Positions 1-7,529 of a DNA stretch of 21,723 nucleotides are shown here, piece by piece. The stretch lies in NCBI GenBank assembly GCA_018715825.1, contig DVKU01000103.1, positions 1 through 21,723 on the forward strand, written 5' to 3'. The notes beneath the pieces were generated by a model. It had not been told where the DNA came from. It did no database searches and was given only the letters and a program-made list of their open reading frames with translations. This DNA comes from Candidatus Avacholeplasma faecigallinarum. Lineage in GTDB: Bacteria; Bacillota_I; Bacilli_A; Acholeplasmatales; Anaeroplasmataceae. The position numbers were made by a program, and so were the translations under genes. Every line of letters starts with the position of its first letter. The first letter of the stretch is position 1.

Positions 1-82
1 TTATTATGCGACATATTTAGACTATTTATTTAAAATAGCTAAATTTTTAGCTTAATTATTAAGTAGATTTAGATAGAAAATA

Positions 83-110
83 TTTACTTTTTATCTTATT
101 GTGCTAAAAT
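83..110 (+). promoter_or_regulatory. Probable promoter of the cation-efflux gene
   Basis: TTTACT at 83-88 (4 of 6 to the -35 consensus), a 16-bp spacer and TAAAAT at 105-110. A TG dinucleotide one base ahead of the hexamer makes an extended -10. The start codon at 143 lies about 25 nt past the expected transcription start. The weak inverted repeat AGCTAA/TTAGCT at 37-52 just upstream lacks a T-run, so I do not call it a terminator. Confidence 0.5.
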
Positions 111-142
111 ATAAGTTATTGAATATTATGGAGGGGATAAGC

Positions 143-1339
143 ATGATAAATTATTTAAGAAAAAAATTTATAAAAGATTATCAAAACATAAATAATCAAA
201 ATGTTAGAGAGGCTCATGGAAAGCTAGCAGCTATTTTAGGTATAATGTGTAATTTGTTTTTGTTTTTAACAAAGCTTGTTGTTGGGCTTTTATCTAAAAG
301 TCTATCAATTGTAGCTGATAGTATTAATAACCTATCAGATATGGGCTCTTCAGTGGTTACATTGGTTGGCTTTCATATGGCCAATAAGCCAGCTGACAAG
401 GAACATCCCTTTGGTCACGAAAGAATGGAATATATTGCAGGTCTTGTAGTAGCTATAATTATAATATTTGTAGGTGGCAGTCTTTTATTTTCATCAGTAG
501 ATAAGATTATTAATTACGAGTATGTTGAACTAAATGCATATATAGCTTGGATTAGTATAGGTATTTTGTTTTTATCAATTTTAATAAAAACATGGCAAAC
601 AATGTTTAATAAAAAAATAGGAAAATTAATTGATTCTGTTGCCTTAGAGGCTACTTCATGTGATTCTAGAAATGATGTTATTGCAACCTCAGTTATCCTT
701 ATAGGTACACTTTTAATATTATTTTTAAAGGATGTTGGCTTTTCTATAGATGGTATTTTAGGAGTTTTGGTTTCTTTGTTTATAATTTTTTCGGGAATTA
801 AAACTATTAAAGAAACTATGGATCCATTAATTGGAAGTTCAATATCTAAAGAATACATTGAAGATATAATTTCTAATATAAAGTCTAATGAGGTTGTCTT
901 AGGAGTTCATGATATATTATGTCATATGTATGGTCCAACTAAATGTTTTATGACAGCCCATGTAGAGGTTGATGCCAAAGGTGATATAATTAAAATTCAT
1001 GATGCTATAGATGAGATTGAACAAACAATTAAAGATAAATATGGTGTCATGCTAACAATCCATATGGATCCTGTTGTTTTAGATGATGATAATTTGAATA
1101 GATTAAAGGAAGTTATAGGTGTAGCCTTAAAGCAATTAGATGAAAATTTAACCTTCCATGATTTTAGAATAGTTAGAAAATCAAGCAAAAGTACTTTAAT
1201 TTTTGATATTGTTATTCCGTATGATTTTAAATTAAAGCCAAATGAAATAACTCAATATTTAGATAAAATAGTAAATGATGGTGAGGATAAATATAATATT
1301 TTAATAAATTATGACCATCAATATATTAATGAGGAATAA
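143..1339 (+). CDS. Cation diffusion facilitator (CDF) metal efflux protein
   Basis: A 398-aa inner-membrane metal/proton antiporter of the CDF family. The start at 143 is chosen over an in-frame codon at 101 because GGAGGGGAT sits at 130-138, at ideal spacing. The N-terminal half is the six-helix transporter domain, with the family signature DSINNLSD in helix 2 (residues 59-66) and HPFGHERMEYI after helix 2. Presumed transport-site residues are N62/D66 in helix 2 and D174/D178 in helix 5. An N-D/D-D set is closer, as I recall, to manganese-type members such as MntE than to zinc-type CzcD/FieF, but that assignment is inference. Residues from about 215 to 398 form an extended cytoplasmic metal-binding/dimerisation region, longer than in the ~300-aa members. 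It is first in a short operon; the next start follows the stop by one base. Family assignment is secure, the metal is not. Confidence 0.92.
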   Translation: MINYLRKKFIKDYQNINNQNVREAHGKLAAILGIMCNLFLFLTKLVVGLLSKSLSIVADSINNLSDMGSSVVTLVGFHMANKPADKEHPFGHERMEYIAGLVVAIIIIFVGGSLLFSSVDKIINYEYVELNAYIAWISIGILFLSILIKTWQTMFNKKIGKLIDSVALEATSCDSRNDVIATSVILIGTLLILFLKDVGFSIDGILGVLVSLFIIFSGIKTIKETMDPLIGSSISKEYIEDIISNIKSNEVVLGVHDILCHMYGPTKCFMTAHVEVDAKGDIIKIHDAIDEIEQTIKDKYGVMLTIHMDPVVLDDDNLNRLKEVIGVALKQLDENLTFHDFRIVRKSSKSTLIFDIVIPYDFKLKPNEITQYLDKIVNDGEDKYNILINYDHQYINEE

Positions 1340-1340
1340 T

Positions 1341-1790
1341 ATGAATTTAGTAGAAAAATTAAAAAAATTAAATTTAACTATTTGTACAGCAGAATCTATA
1401 ACTGGTGGAATGATAGCTTCTAATATTTGCAATATTGAGGGGGCATCACAAGTTTTTAATGGAGGCATTGTTGCATATACTAAAAAGATAAAGCAAAAGC
1501 TTTTAGGCCTTAATATGGATGATATAAATAAGTATGGTGTTTATAGTGAAAAGACTGTTTTTAGTATGGCCAAGGCTGTTAAAGAAAAGACAGAAAGTGA
1601 TATTGCCATTGCCACATCAGGAGTAGCAGGGCCATATAGCGATGAAAATGTAGCTCCTGGAACTGTTTATTTTTGTTTTTATATCAAGGATAAATATTTT
1701 TTAGAAAAAAAAGTATTTAATGGCAGTAGAAATGAGGTTAGAAGTAAAGCTAGTATGTATGCATGTGAAAGGTTGATAGACTTACTATGA
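1341..1790 (+). CDS. pncC: CinA C-terminal domain protein, nicotinamide-nucleotide amidohydrolase type
   Basis: A 149-aa stand-alone CinA C-terminal domain (PncC family), expected to deamidate nicotinamide mononucleotide to nicotinate mononucleotide in pyridine-nucleotide salvage. The start at 1341 is chosen because GAGG at 1331-1334 precedes it; the SD overlaps the end of the efflux gene. The family N-terminal motif TAESITGG is present (residues 12-19), containing the serine proposed as nucleophile, followed by NGGIVAYTKKIKQKLLG, which contains the conserved lysines. The glycine-rich loop usually read as GxAGPxGG is altered here to GVAGPYSDENVAPGTVY; the flanking family residues are retained, but activity should be treated as likely rather than certain. 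There is no molybdopterin-like N-terminal CinA domain. The stop overlaps the next start as ATGA, indicating translational coupling. Confidence 0.85.
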   Translation: MNLVEKLKKLNLTICTAESITGGMIASNICNIEGASQVFNGGIVAYTKKIKQKLLGLNMDDINKYGVYSEKTVFSMAKAVKEKTESDIAIATSGVAGPYSDENVAPGTVYFCFYIKDKYFLEKKVFNGSRNEVRSKASMYACERLIDLL

Positions 1791-2404
1791 GCGAATATGA
1801 AAGAATGTTAGCTGGAAAGCTATATATTGCTAATGACTTAGAGCTTAATGAACTTCACGCTAAATGCTTTGAATATATGGCTGAATTTAATAAGCTACCT
1901 TTTGATTACCAACAGAAACAAAATGTTTTAAAAAAATGGTTTAAGTCTATAGGTAATAATAGTATGATTATTCCTCCCCTTTATTGTGATTATGGCTGCA
2001 ATGTTAGTGTTGGTGATAATTTTTATGCCAATATGGACTGTATATTTTTGGATGTCAATGAAATAATTATTGGTAACAGAGTATTATTAGGACCTAGGGT
2101 TTCTATATTTACAGCTGGGCATCCTATTGATAAGGATGTTAGAAACACAGGGTTAGAATATGGTCATAAGGTTATTATTGGTGATGATGTATGGATAGGT
2201 GGAAATACCGTGATAAATCCTGGTGTCACTATAGGTAGCAATGTTGTAATTGGTAGTGGTAGCGTAGTTACAAAGGATATACCTAGTGACTGTATAGCCT
2301 ATGGAAATCCATGTAGAGTTGCAAGAAAAATTACCAAAAATGATAAGGACTATTGGACTAAAGAAATGATGCTTTATTATGAAGATAAAAAAATTAATAA
2401 ATAA
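1787..2404 (+). CDS. Maltose/galactoside-type O-acetyltransferase (left-handed beta-helix)
   Basis: A 205-aa acetyl-CoA-dependent sugar O-acetyltransferase of the Maa/LacA/NodL group. Residues 1-60 match the family's N-terminal helical cap (MSEYERMLAGKLYIANDLEL). From about residue 60 there are hexapeptide-repeat turns of a left-handed parallel beta-helix (IIIGNRVLLG, VIIGDDVWIGGNTVI, VTIGSNVVIGSGSVV), ending in the usual AYGNPCRV segment. The catalytic histidine lies in FTAGHPID. Length is typical. The start codon overlaps the pncC stop (ATGA), with AAAGGTTGAT upstream as a moderate SD. The acceptor sugar cannot be told from sequence. There is no clear terminator before the rpsF promoter that begins two bases after the stop. 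Confidence 0.9.
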   Translation: MSEYERMLAGKLYIANDLELNELHAKCFEYMAEFNKLPFDYQQKQNVLKKWFKSIGNNSMIIPPLYCDYGCNVSVGDNFYANMDCIFLDVNEIIIGNRVLLGPRVSIFTAGHPIDKDVRNTGLEYGHKVIIGDDVWIGGNTVINPGVTIGSNVVIGSGSVVTKDIPSDCIAYGNPCRVARKITKNDKDYWTKEMMLYYEDKKINK

Positions 2405-2405
2405 A

Positions 2406-2434
2406 TTGCATTATTAATTTAAATATGATATAAT
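2406..2434 (+). promoter_or_regulatory. Promoter of the rpsF-ssb-rpsR operon
   Basis: TTGCAT at 2406-2411, a 17-bp spacer and a perfect TATAAT at 2429-2434 preceded by TG plus one base (extended -10). The predicted transcription start is near 2441. Confidence 0.75.
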
Positions 2435-2440
2435 TACAAA

Positions 2441-2509
2441 GCATTTGGTATAAATGCCCTTGCTTGGATTAACTATTCCAAGCCAAAAGTCCAAAAGGAG
2501 GTTAATTTA
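2441..2509 (+). promoter_or_regulatory. Structured rpsF leader, candidate S6:S18 autoregulatory site
   Basis: The leader of about 69 nt holds a 6-bp hairpin GCATTT/AAATGC (2441-2446 with 2452-2457) and a 7-bp hairpin GCTTGGA/TCCAAGC (2462-2468 with 2477-2483). The segment TTTGG at 2444-2448 could pair instead with either of two CCAAAAG copies (2483-2489 and 2491-2497); the second abuts the SD AAGGAGG at 2495-2501. rpsF-rpsR leaders in many bacteria bind the S6:S18 dimer. I do not see the expected CCG bulge, so the identity of the ligand is a guess. Confidence 0.4.
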
Positions 2510-2797
2510 ATGAAAAAATATGAAGTAATGTACATCTTACGTTCAAATTTAGACCAAGAGGCTATTAAAGCTGAAGTTGCAGCTGTTAATAATATCTTCA
2601 CATCTAATGACTCTAAGGTTTTAGAATGTAAGGAATGGGGCTTAAGAGAATTAGCTTACGAAATCGAACATACTAAAAAAGGTTATTATGTTTGGTTATT
2701 AGTTGAGGCTAATAATAAAGCTGTATCTGAATTTAATCGTATCGCTGGTTATAGCGAAAAGATTATCCGTCATATTGTCGTAGTTGATGGCGAATAA
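2510..2797 (+). CDS. rpsF: 30S ribosomal protein S6 (bS6)
   Basis: A 95-aa protein of the small-subunit platform, which binds S18 and 16S rRNA. The sequence shows MKKYEVMYILR at the N-terminus, KEWGLRELAYEIEHTKKGYYVWL in the middle and YSEKIIRHIVV near the C-terminus, all typical of bS6. Length is normal for Bacillota. A strong SD (AAGGAGG at 2495-2501) precedes it. It is the first gene of the canonical rpsF-ssb-rpsR operon, 15 bases ahead of ssb. Confidence 0.97.
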   Translation: MKKYEVMYILRSNLDQEAIKAEVAAVNNIFTSNDSKVLECKEWGLRELAYEIEHTKKGYYVWLLVEANNKAVSEFNRIAGYSEKIIRHIVVVDGE

Positions 2798-2812
2798 TCT
2801 TGAGGTAGATCT

Positions 2813-3319
2813 ATGAATAAAGTTATCTTAATAGGTAGAATTACCAAAGATCCAGAACCAAGATATACATCAAATGGGATTCCTAATGTTATGTTTGCTT
2901 TGGCTGTTGATCGTGGTATGCGCGATGCAAACGGTAATAGACAAGCGGATTTTATAAGCTGTGTAGCTTGGAGAGCACAAGCGGATTTTATTTCTAGATA
3001 TATTAAAAAGGGTTATTTACTTGCAATTGAGGGTCGTATTCAAACTAGACAATATCAAGGTCAAGATGGACAAACTAGATATGTTACTGAGGTTATAGTA
3101 GATAGTGTTGACAATTTACAACCACGAGATCCTAATTTAAATACTCAAGGTGGATATCAACAACAACCTCAACAACAATATCATAACAATACCTATGCTG
3201 GTTATAATAATCCGGTTTATGGTGAAACACCAATGCAAAATTATCAACAAAAGCCTACTAATCAAGAGGCGCCACAGTCTTTTAATGTAGATGTGGCTGA
3301 TGATGATTTACCATTCTAA
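2813..3319 (+). CDS. ssb: Single-stranded DNA-binding protein
   Basis: A 168-aa SSB that coats single-stranded DNA during replication and repair. Residues 1 to about 105 form the OB fold (MNKVILIGRITKDPEPRYT, FISCVAWRAQADFISRYIKKG, LAIEGRIQTRQYQ). A glutamine- and asparagine-rich flexible linker follows (repeated QQ at about 115-150). The acidic tail ends in DDDLPF, the docking site for partner proteins (usual form DDDIPF). It lies between rpsF and rpsR, matching the conserved order in Bacillota; SD GAGGT is just upstream. Confidence 0.97.
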   Translation: MNKVILIGRITKDPEPRYTSNGIPNVMFALAVDRGMRDANGNRQADFISCVAWRAQADFISRYIKKGYLLAIEGRIQTRQYQGQDGQTRYVTEVIVDSVDNLQPRDPNLNTQGGYQQQPQQQYHNNTYAGYNNPVYGETPMQNYQQKPTNQEAPQSFNVDVADDDLPF

Positions 3320-3340
3320 AATTTAAGGAGGAAAGTTTTC

Positions 3341-3589
3341 ATGCAACAAAATCGTAAAAATGATCGCGATGGACAACGTCGTGGACGCAAAAAAGTTTGT
3401 TACTTTACTCAAAATCATATTGAGCACATTGATTTTAAGGATGTAGATTTATTAAAGAAATTTATCACTGATAGAGGCAAAATTTTACCTCGTCGTGCAA
3501 CTGGTACATCTGCTAAATATCAAAGAAAACTAGCAATCGCTATTAAGCGTGCTCGTCATATGGCTTTGTTACCATTCGTAAAGGAATAA
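3341..3589 (+). CDS. rpsR: 30S ribosomal protein S18 (bS18)
   Basis: An 82-aa basic protein that pairs with S6 on the 30S platform. Diagnostic stretches are [38 protein letters not shown] and [13 protein letters not shown]. The CYF segment here has one cysteine, not a full zinc-ligand set. SD AAGGAGG lies nine bases before the start. It is the last gene of the operon, followed by a strong terminator. Confidence 0.97.
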   Translation: MQQNRKNDRDGQRRGRKKVCYFTQNHIEHIDFKDVDLLKKFITDRGKILPRRATGTSAKYQRKLAIAIKRARHMALLPFVKE

Positions 3590-3596
3590 TATAATG

Positions 3597-3626
3597 AGGT
3601 GCAGGAAAGTCTGCACCTTTTGTTTT
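3597..3626 (+). terminator. Intrinsic terminator of rpsF-ssb-rpsR
   Basis: A perfect 8-bp stem AGGTGCAG (3597-3604) / CTGCACCT (3611-3618) with a 6-nt loop, followed by a T-rich tail, TTTGTTTT. Confidence 0.9.
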
Positions 3627-3677
3627 GATTTATAAATGTTTTTATAAAAGTAATTAGTATCCCAATTTTTCACTTTG

Positions 3678-3706
3678 TTGATTATTTTTGATACATTTGA
3701 TATAAT
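3678..3706 (+). promoter_or_regulatory. Promoter of the gdpP::rplI-dnaB-prfA operon
   Basis: TTGATT at 3678-3683, a 17-bp spacer and TATAAT at 3701-3706 with an extended TG motif. The design is nearly identical to the rpsF promoter. The transcription start would be near 3713, so the transcript begins with almost no leader before the SD GAGGTGAT at 3718-3725. Confidence 0.75.
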
Positions 3707-3728
3707 TAAGAGGATATGAGGTGATCTT

Positions 3729-6170
3729 GTGATTAAGATATTTTTAAGTATACTATTTTGGCTATTTTCAGCTTTATGTGGTTATTTTGTTTATTATTTT
3801 TCTTTACAAAATCAATATGCTTATACAATAACATTTTTATGCTTCATATTTGTTTTTGTGGCTATAGCAATGGTATTTATGTTCTTATATTTTAATCGTA
3901 ATGCAACTCAAAAAATGGAGTCATTAAAAACAAGATTAAAATTATGGACTAATATATCTTATCATGTTACTCAAGCTGGAGATGAGGTTTTTAATCACCT
4001 TCCAATTGGAGTTTTAGTATATGATAATGCCAGGGAAATAAAATGGGCGAATGAATATTCTAAACAAATTTTTGGTTCATCCTTGGTTGATTCAAGTTTG
4101 GATTCTATTTCTAAGGATTTAGATAGTGCTGTTGTTGCGGGTAAAGATGGAATGCTTTTATCATATGGAGAATACTCATATGATGTAATTCATAATACGC
4201 AAAATAGTATTTTATACTTTTTTGATGTTACTAAGCGTGAACAAATGACTAAAAGATATAATGCCAGAGTAACTGCAATAGGTGTAATTGGTCTTGATAA
4301 TTTAGAGGAATCTTTAAAAAGATATGATGTGTTAGAAAAAAATAATATTAGAGGTCAATTATTAGGTGAAATATCCGACTGGTTAGAAAATTATAATTGC
4401 TATTTACAAACTATGTCTAATGATAGAATGGTAATTGTTATGGATAGAGAATCACTTGATAAAATGATCAGTGATAAGTTTTCAGTATTAACTAAGGTTA
4501 GGGAAATATCTTCTAAAAATAGACTTAAAACTAGTGTTTCTATGGGAATTGCATGTTATGATGTCGAATCAGATGAATTAGGCTCATTGGCTCAAAATGC
4601 AATTGAACTTGCTGAAAAAAGAGGTGGAGACCAGGTAGTTGTTAATGTTCAAGGTGAAAAAATACAATACTTTGGTGGAAATACTAACTCATTAGAAAAA
4701 AATACTTTAGTAGAGGCTCGTATGCAAACAATGGCCATTAAAGAGGCTGTTGAAAGTAGTAGTAATGTATTAATTATGTGTCATAATTTAGCCGATTGTG
4801 ATGCACTTGGTTCTATGCTTGGTGTATATCATTTAGTTTTAAGCTCAAATATAGATGTCAAAATGGTTTTTGAACCTCAATATGCTGATTTAACTGTTAA
4901 AAAGATATTTGAAGAATTGAAGGAACATTCTAATGTTACTAATGACTTTATTACGTTAGATGAGTCTTTAGATTTAATTAAGCCAGATACACTCTTAATT
5001 ATTACCGACACTCAATCGCCAAAACTAGCAATGTTTACGCAATTAATAGATAAAATAAGTAGAAAGTCAGTTATAGATCATCATAGAGCTGGAGATGATG
5101 GATATAGTGATTTACTATCATATTATGTGGAGTCATCTGCATCATCAACTGTAGAGCTTGTAAGTGAAATGTTTATGTTTTATAATGAGGGAATTTCACT
5201 TTCTTCTTTAGAGGCTTCTATAATGCTAGCTGGTATTATTGTTGATACTAATAATTTTACATTTAGATCTGGCGTTAGAACATTTGAGGCCGCATCAACC
5301 CTAAAGTCTATGGGAGCTGATATGGTTTATGTTCGAAAGCTTTTAAGAGAGCCAATGTCTGTTGAGCAATCTCTTGCCCACGCTTTGATGAAGGCTGAAT
5401 TAATTGGCGATAGATTTGCTATAGTATGTTTAGATGATAATGAGATTATTGAAGATAGAACTACATTGGCCAAAATATCTGAAAAGCTTTTAGGAATCGA
5501 TGGTGTTGATACATCTTTTACAATTGGCTATATTACGCAAGATTTGGTTGGAGTATCAGCTAGAAGCTTAGATAGTGTAAATGTGCAAATTATTATGGAG
5601 GAGCTAGGTGGTGGTGGACATTACAATAGTGCTGCTACCCAAATTAAAAATGCTTCCATTTTAGATATAAAGCAACAATTAATTGATATTATAAAAAGAG
5701 ATTACTTAAGTGAGGGTGATGAAAAAATGAAGGTTATTTTATTACAAGACGTTAAAGGAAAAGGTAAGAAAGATCAGATTATTGATGTAGCTAATGGTTA
5801 TGGTAATTATTTACTAACTAATAAGCTAGCAGTTTTAGCAAATGATGAAAATCTTTTAGCTTTGGAAAAACAAAAGGAACAAGAAAGAATCGATGAAGAG
5901 CATAGAAGAGATTTATTGAATAAAATTAAAAGTGAAATTCAAGGAAAGTTTATTTCTATTTATATTAAGGTTGGTTCAGATGGTAAGAATTTTGGACATA
6001 TTACCACTAAACTTGTTTGTGATGAATTTGAGGCCCAAACTGGTATTCATCTAGATAAGCGTAAGGTTGAAATCCCTGCTGATATAAATTCAGTTGGTAT
6101 ATTTACTGCAACAGTTAAATTAGATAAGGATATTATTGCAACATTTGAAATAAATGTAATTGAAAAATAG
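3729..6170 (+). CDS. gdpP: Cyclic-di-AMP phosphodiesterase GdpP fused to ribosomal protein L9
   Basis: A single 813-aa frame. Residues 1-666 form a full-length GdpP: two membrane helices (about 3-26 and 31-55), a PAS-like segment (about 75-150), a degenerate GGDEF domain (about 175-300, with SNDRM at the usual GGDEF site), then DHH-DHHA1 phosphodiesterase. Catalytic motifs are present: HNLADCDALG (from H352), DHH at 450-452 and GGGGH at 627-631, so hydrolysis of c-di-AMP to pApA is expected at the membrane. Residues 667-813 are a complete bL9. In relatives such as Bacillus the two genes are adjacent but separate; here no stop lies between them. The GTG start is chosen because of SD GAGGTGAT and position 8 bases after it. 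Whether the full fusion accumulates is uncertain, given an internal SD before L9. Confidence 0.9.
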   Translation: MIKIFLSILFWLFSALCGYFVYYFSLQNQYAYTITFLCFIFVFVAIAMVFMFLYFNRNATQKMESLKTRLKLWTNISYHVTQAGDEVFNHLPIGVLVYDNAREIKWANEYSKQIFGSSLVDSSLDSISKDLDSAVVAGKDGMLLSYGEYSYDVIHNTQNSILYFFDVTKREQMTKRYNARVTAIGVIGLDNLEESLKRYDVLEKNNIRGQLLGEISDWLENYNCYLQTMSNDRMVIVMDRESLDKMISDKFSVLTKVREISSKNRLKTSVSMGIACYDVESDELGSLAQNAIELAEKRGGDQVVVNVQGEKIQYFGGNTNSLEKNTLVEARMQTMAIKEAVESSSNVLIMCHNLADCDALGSMLGVYHLVLSSNIDVKMVFEPQYADLTVKKIFEELKEHSNVTNDFITLDESLDLIKPDTLLIITDTQSPKLAMFTQLIDKISRKSVIDHHRAGDDGYSDLLSYYVESSASSTVELVSEMFMFYNEGISLSSLEASIMLAGIIVDTNNFTFRSGVRTFEAASTLKSMGADMVYVRKLLREPMSVEQSLAHALMKAELIGDRFAIVCLDDNEIIEDRTTLAKISEKLLGIDGVDTSFTIGYITQDLVGVSARSLDSVNVQIIMEELGGGGHYNSAATQIKNASILDIKQQLIDIIKRDYLSEGDEKMKVILLQDVKGKGKKDQIIDVANGYGNYLLTNKLAVLANDENLLALEKQKEQERIDEEHRRDLLNKIKSEIQGKFISIYIKVGSDGKNFGHITTKLVCDEFEAQTGIHLDKRKVEIPADINSVGIFTATVKLDKDIIATFEINVIEK
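5712..5720 (+). promoter_or_regulatory. Internal SD before the L9 domain
   Basis: GAGGGTGAT lies six bases ahead of the in-frame ATG at 5727 and closely resembles the consensus AGGAGGTGAT. It overlaps codons for the SEGDE linker at the end of the GdpP domain. It suggests that free L9 can be made by internal initiation even though the upstream frame does not stop. Confidence 0.65.
5727..6170 (+). CDS. rplI: 50S ribosomal protein L9 (bL9), probably also made by internal initiation
   Basis: From the ATG at 5727 the frame encodes 147 aa, the normal length of bL9 (149 in Bacillus). The N-domain reads MKVILLQDVKGKGKKDQIID, then VANGYGNYLLTNKLAVLA. A charged connecting helix (about residues 45-75, rich in E, K and R) leads to the C-domain, ending in FGHITTKLVCDEFEAQTGIHLDKRKV and IFTATVKL. 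bL9 binds 23S rRNA at the base of the L1 stalk. Its N-terminal methionine packs into the N-domain in known structures, so a free N-terminus is expected to matter. It is in frame with GdpP (residue 667 of the long frame). Next is dnaB, 14 bases downstream. Confidence 0.85.
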   Translation: MKVILLQDVKGKGKKDQIIDVANGYGNYLLTNKLAVLANDENLLALEKQKEQERIDEEHRRDLLNKIKSEIQGKFISIYIKVGSDGKNFGHITTKLVCDEFEAQTGIHLDKRKVEIPADINSVGIFTATVKLDKDIIATFEINVIEK

Positions 6171-6184
6171 GAGGAGGTAGAGCT

Positions 6185-7528
6185 ATGAATACTCCTACAA
6201 TTCCTTGTGAAATTGAGGCTGAAATTGCCTTAATAGGATGTATTTTTCTAGATGAAAATGTTATATATGAGGTCAGTGATTTATTAGTTCCTGATGATTT
6301 TTACGATCAAAAAAATAAACTAATATATCGTACAATGTTACAGCTTTCTAAGGATGGAAAGAGTATTGATGCTGCTACTGTATTATCTACACTTTCAGCT
6401 AATAATATATTAGATCAATGTGGTGGCGTTGATTATATTTCAAAAATCGCTGATTATGGATATTCAACTAGTAATGTAGATTCTTATGTAGAATTAATTG
6501 AAAATGCTAGTCTTAGACGCAATACTATAAATACATTAAATTCATTAGCTCAAAATGGCTATGATAATAGCGTTAGTGCCTTTGATTACTTAGAGAATGT
6601 AGAAAAAAGTATCTTTGAGCTTTCTAAGCGTAGAAGAGTTGAATCTTTTAAGAGTATATCCATTATTTCTAAAAATGTTTTAGAAAATACAGAAAAAAAT
6701 GCTACTCGTAATGAGGATGTTATCGGCTTAGATACTGGCTTTCAGTCACTTAATAAATACACTCAGGGCTTTCAAAATGGAAGTTTAATTATTTTAGCAG
6801 CTCGTCCTGCTATGGGTAAATCAGCTATGGCAATGAATTTAGCTGTAAATATAGCTTCAAAAAATAAGAATGGTCATTCTACAGTGGCAATTTTTTCACT
6901 TGAAATGTCCGCTGAGCAATTAGTTGAACGTATGATTGCTTGTGATAGTTCAATTCGCTTAAGCCAAATTAAGAGTGGACGTATAGTTAGAAATGAATGG
7001 CTTAGATTTACGACTAGCTGTTCAAGATTAGGAGCGTTAAATTTATATTTTGATGATTCATCTGATTCAACGATTGCTACAATAAGAGCAAAATGTCGTA
7101 AGCTAAAGGCTGAATCAGGCCTTGATTTTATAGTAATTGATTACCTTCAATTAATCGAAAGTGATCAGGCTAGTCAAAGAGCATCTCAGCAAGAAAAAAT
7201 TTCTAAAATCACAAGAAGCCTTAAGCTGATGGCTAGAGAGCTAGAGGTACCGGTTTTAGCTTTATCACAGCTATCTCGTAAGGTTGAAGAGCGTGATGAT
7301 AAAAAACCAATTATGGCTGATTTGCGTGATTCTGGTTCTATTGAGCAAGATGCTGATATCGTAATGTTTTTATATAGAGATGAATATTATAATAAATCTT
7401 CTGAACGTAAGGGAGAGGCTGATTTAATTATTGCCAAAAACCGTTCTGGTTCTACTAATGGTGATGGTTCTCCTTTTATTTTTACAGGAGAATATCAAAG
7501 ATTTAGAGAAAAGAAAGAAGGAGAATAA
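6185..7528 (+). CDS. dnaB: Replicative DNA helicase DnaB
   Basis: A 447-aa hexameric helicase that unwinds the replication fork. Residues 1 to about 150 form the N-terminal helical domain (EIEAEIALIGCIFLDE, FYDQKNKLIYRTM). The RecA-like motor carries Walker A ARPAMGKSAMA (GKS at 211-213), the segment FSLEMSAEQL, Walker B FIVIDYLQLI, and the C-terminal LALSQLSRKVE, MADLRDSGSIEQDADIV and AKNRSG motifs. No intein is present. SD GAGGAGGT lies upstream. It sits after rplI as in most Bacillota. Its stop is followed after one base by the RF1 start. Confidence 0.97.
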   Translation: MNTPTIPCEIEAEIALIGCIFLDENVIYEVSDLLVPDDFYDQKNKLIYRTMLQLSKDGKSIDAATVLSTLSANNILDQCGGVDYISKIADYGYSTSNVDSYVELIENASLRRNTINTLNSLAQNGYDNSVSAFDYLENVEKSIFELSKRRRVESFKSISIISKNVLENTEKNATRNEDVIGLDTGFQSLNKYTQGFQNGSLIILAARPAMGKSAMAMNLAVNIASKNKNGHSTVAIFSLEMSAEQLVERMIACDSSIRLSQIKSGRIVRNEWLRFTTSCSRLGALNLYFDDSSDSTIATIRAKCRKLKAESGLDFIVIDYLQLIESDQASQRASQQEKISKITRSLKLMARELEVPVLALSQLSRKVEERDDKKPIMADLRDSGSIEQDADIVMFLYRDEYYNKSSERKGEADLIIAKNRSGSTNGDGSPFIFTGEYQRFREKKEGE

Positions 7529-7529
7529 G

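Noticed and set aside
37..52. Inverted repeat AGCTAA/TTAGCT as a terminator of an upstream gene
   Set aside because: The stem is short and AT-rich and there is no T-run after it.
514..858. Open frame on the minus strand inside the cation-efflux gene
   Set aside because: It lies antisense to a clear family protein, has no SD, and its product shows no family features; likewise the reverse frames at 997-1188, 7589-7771, 12968-13225 and 16403-16654.
1788..1790. Possible UGA-to-tryptophan recoding as in Mycoplasma
   Set aside because: UGA ends pncC and the NusG_II gene at normal ATGA overlaps, and tryptophans in conserved motifs use UGG.
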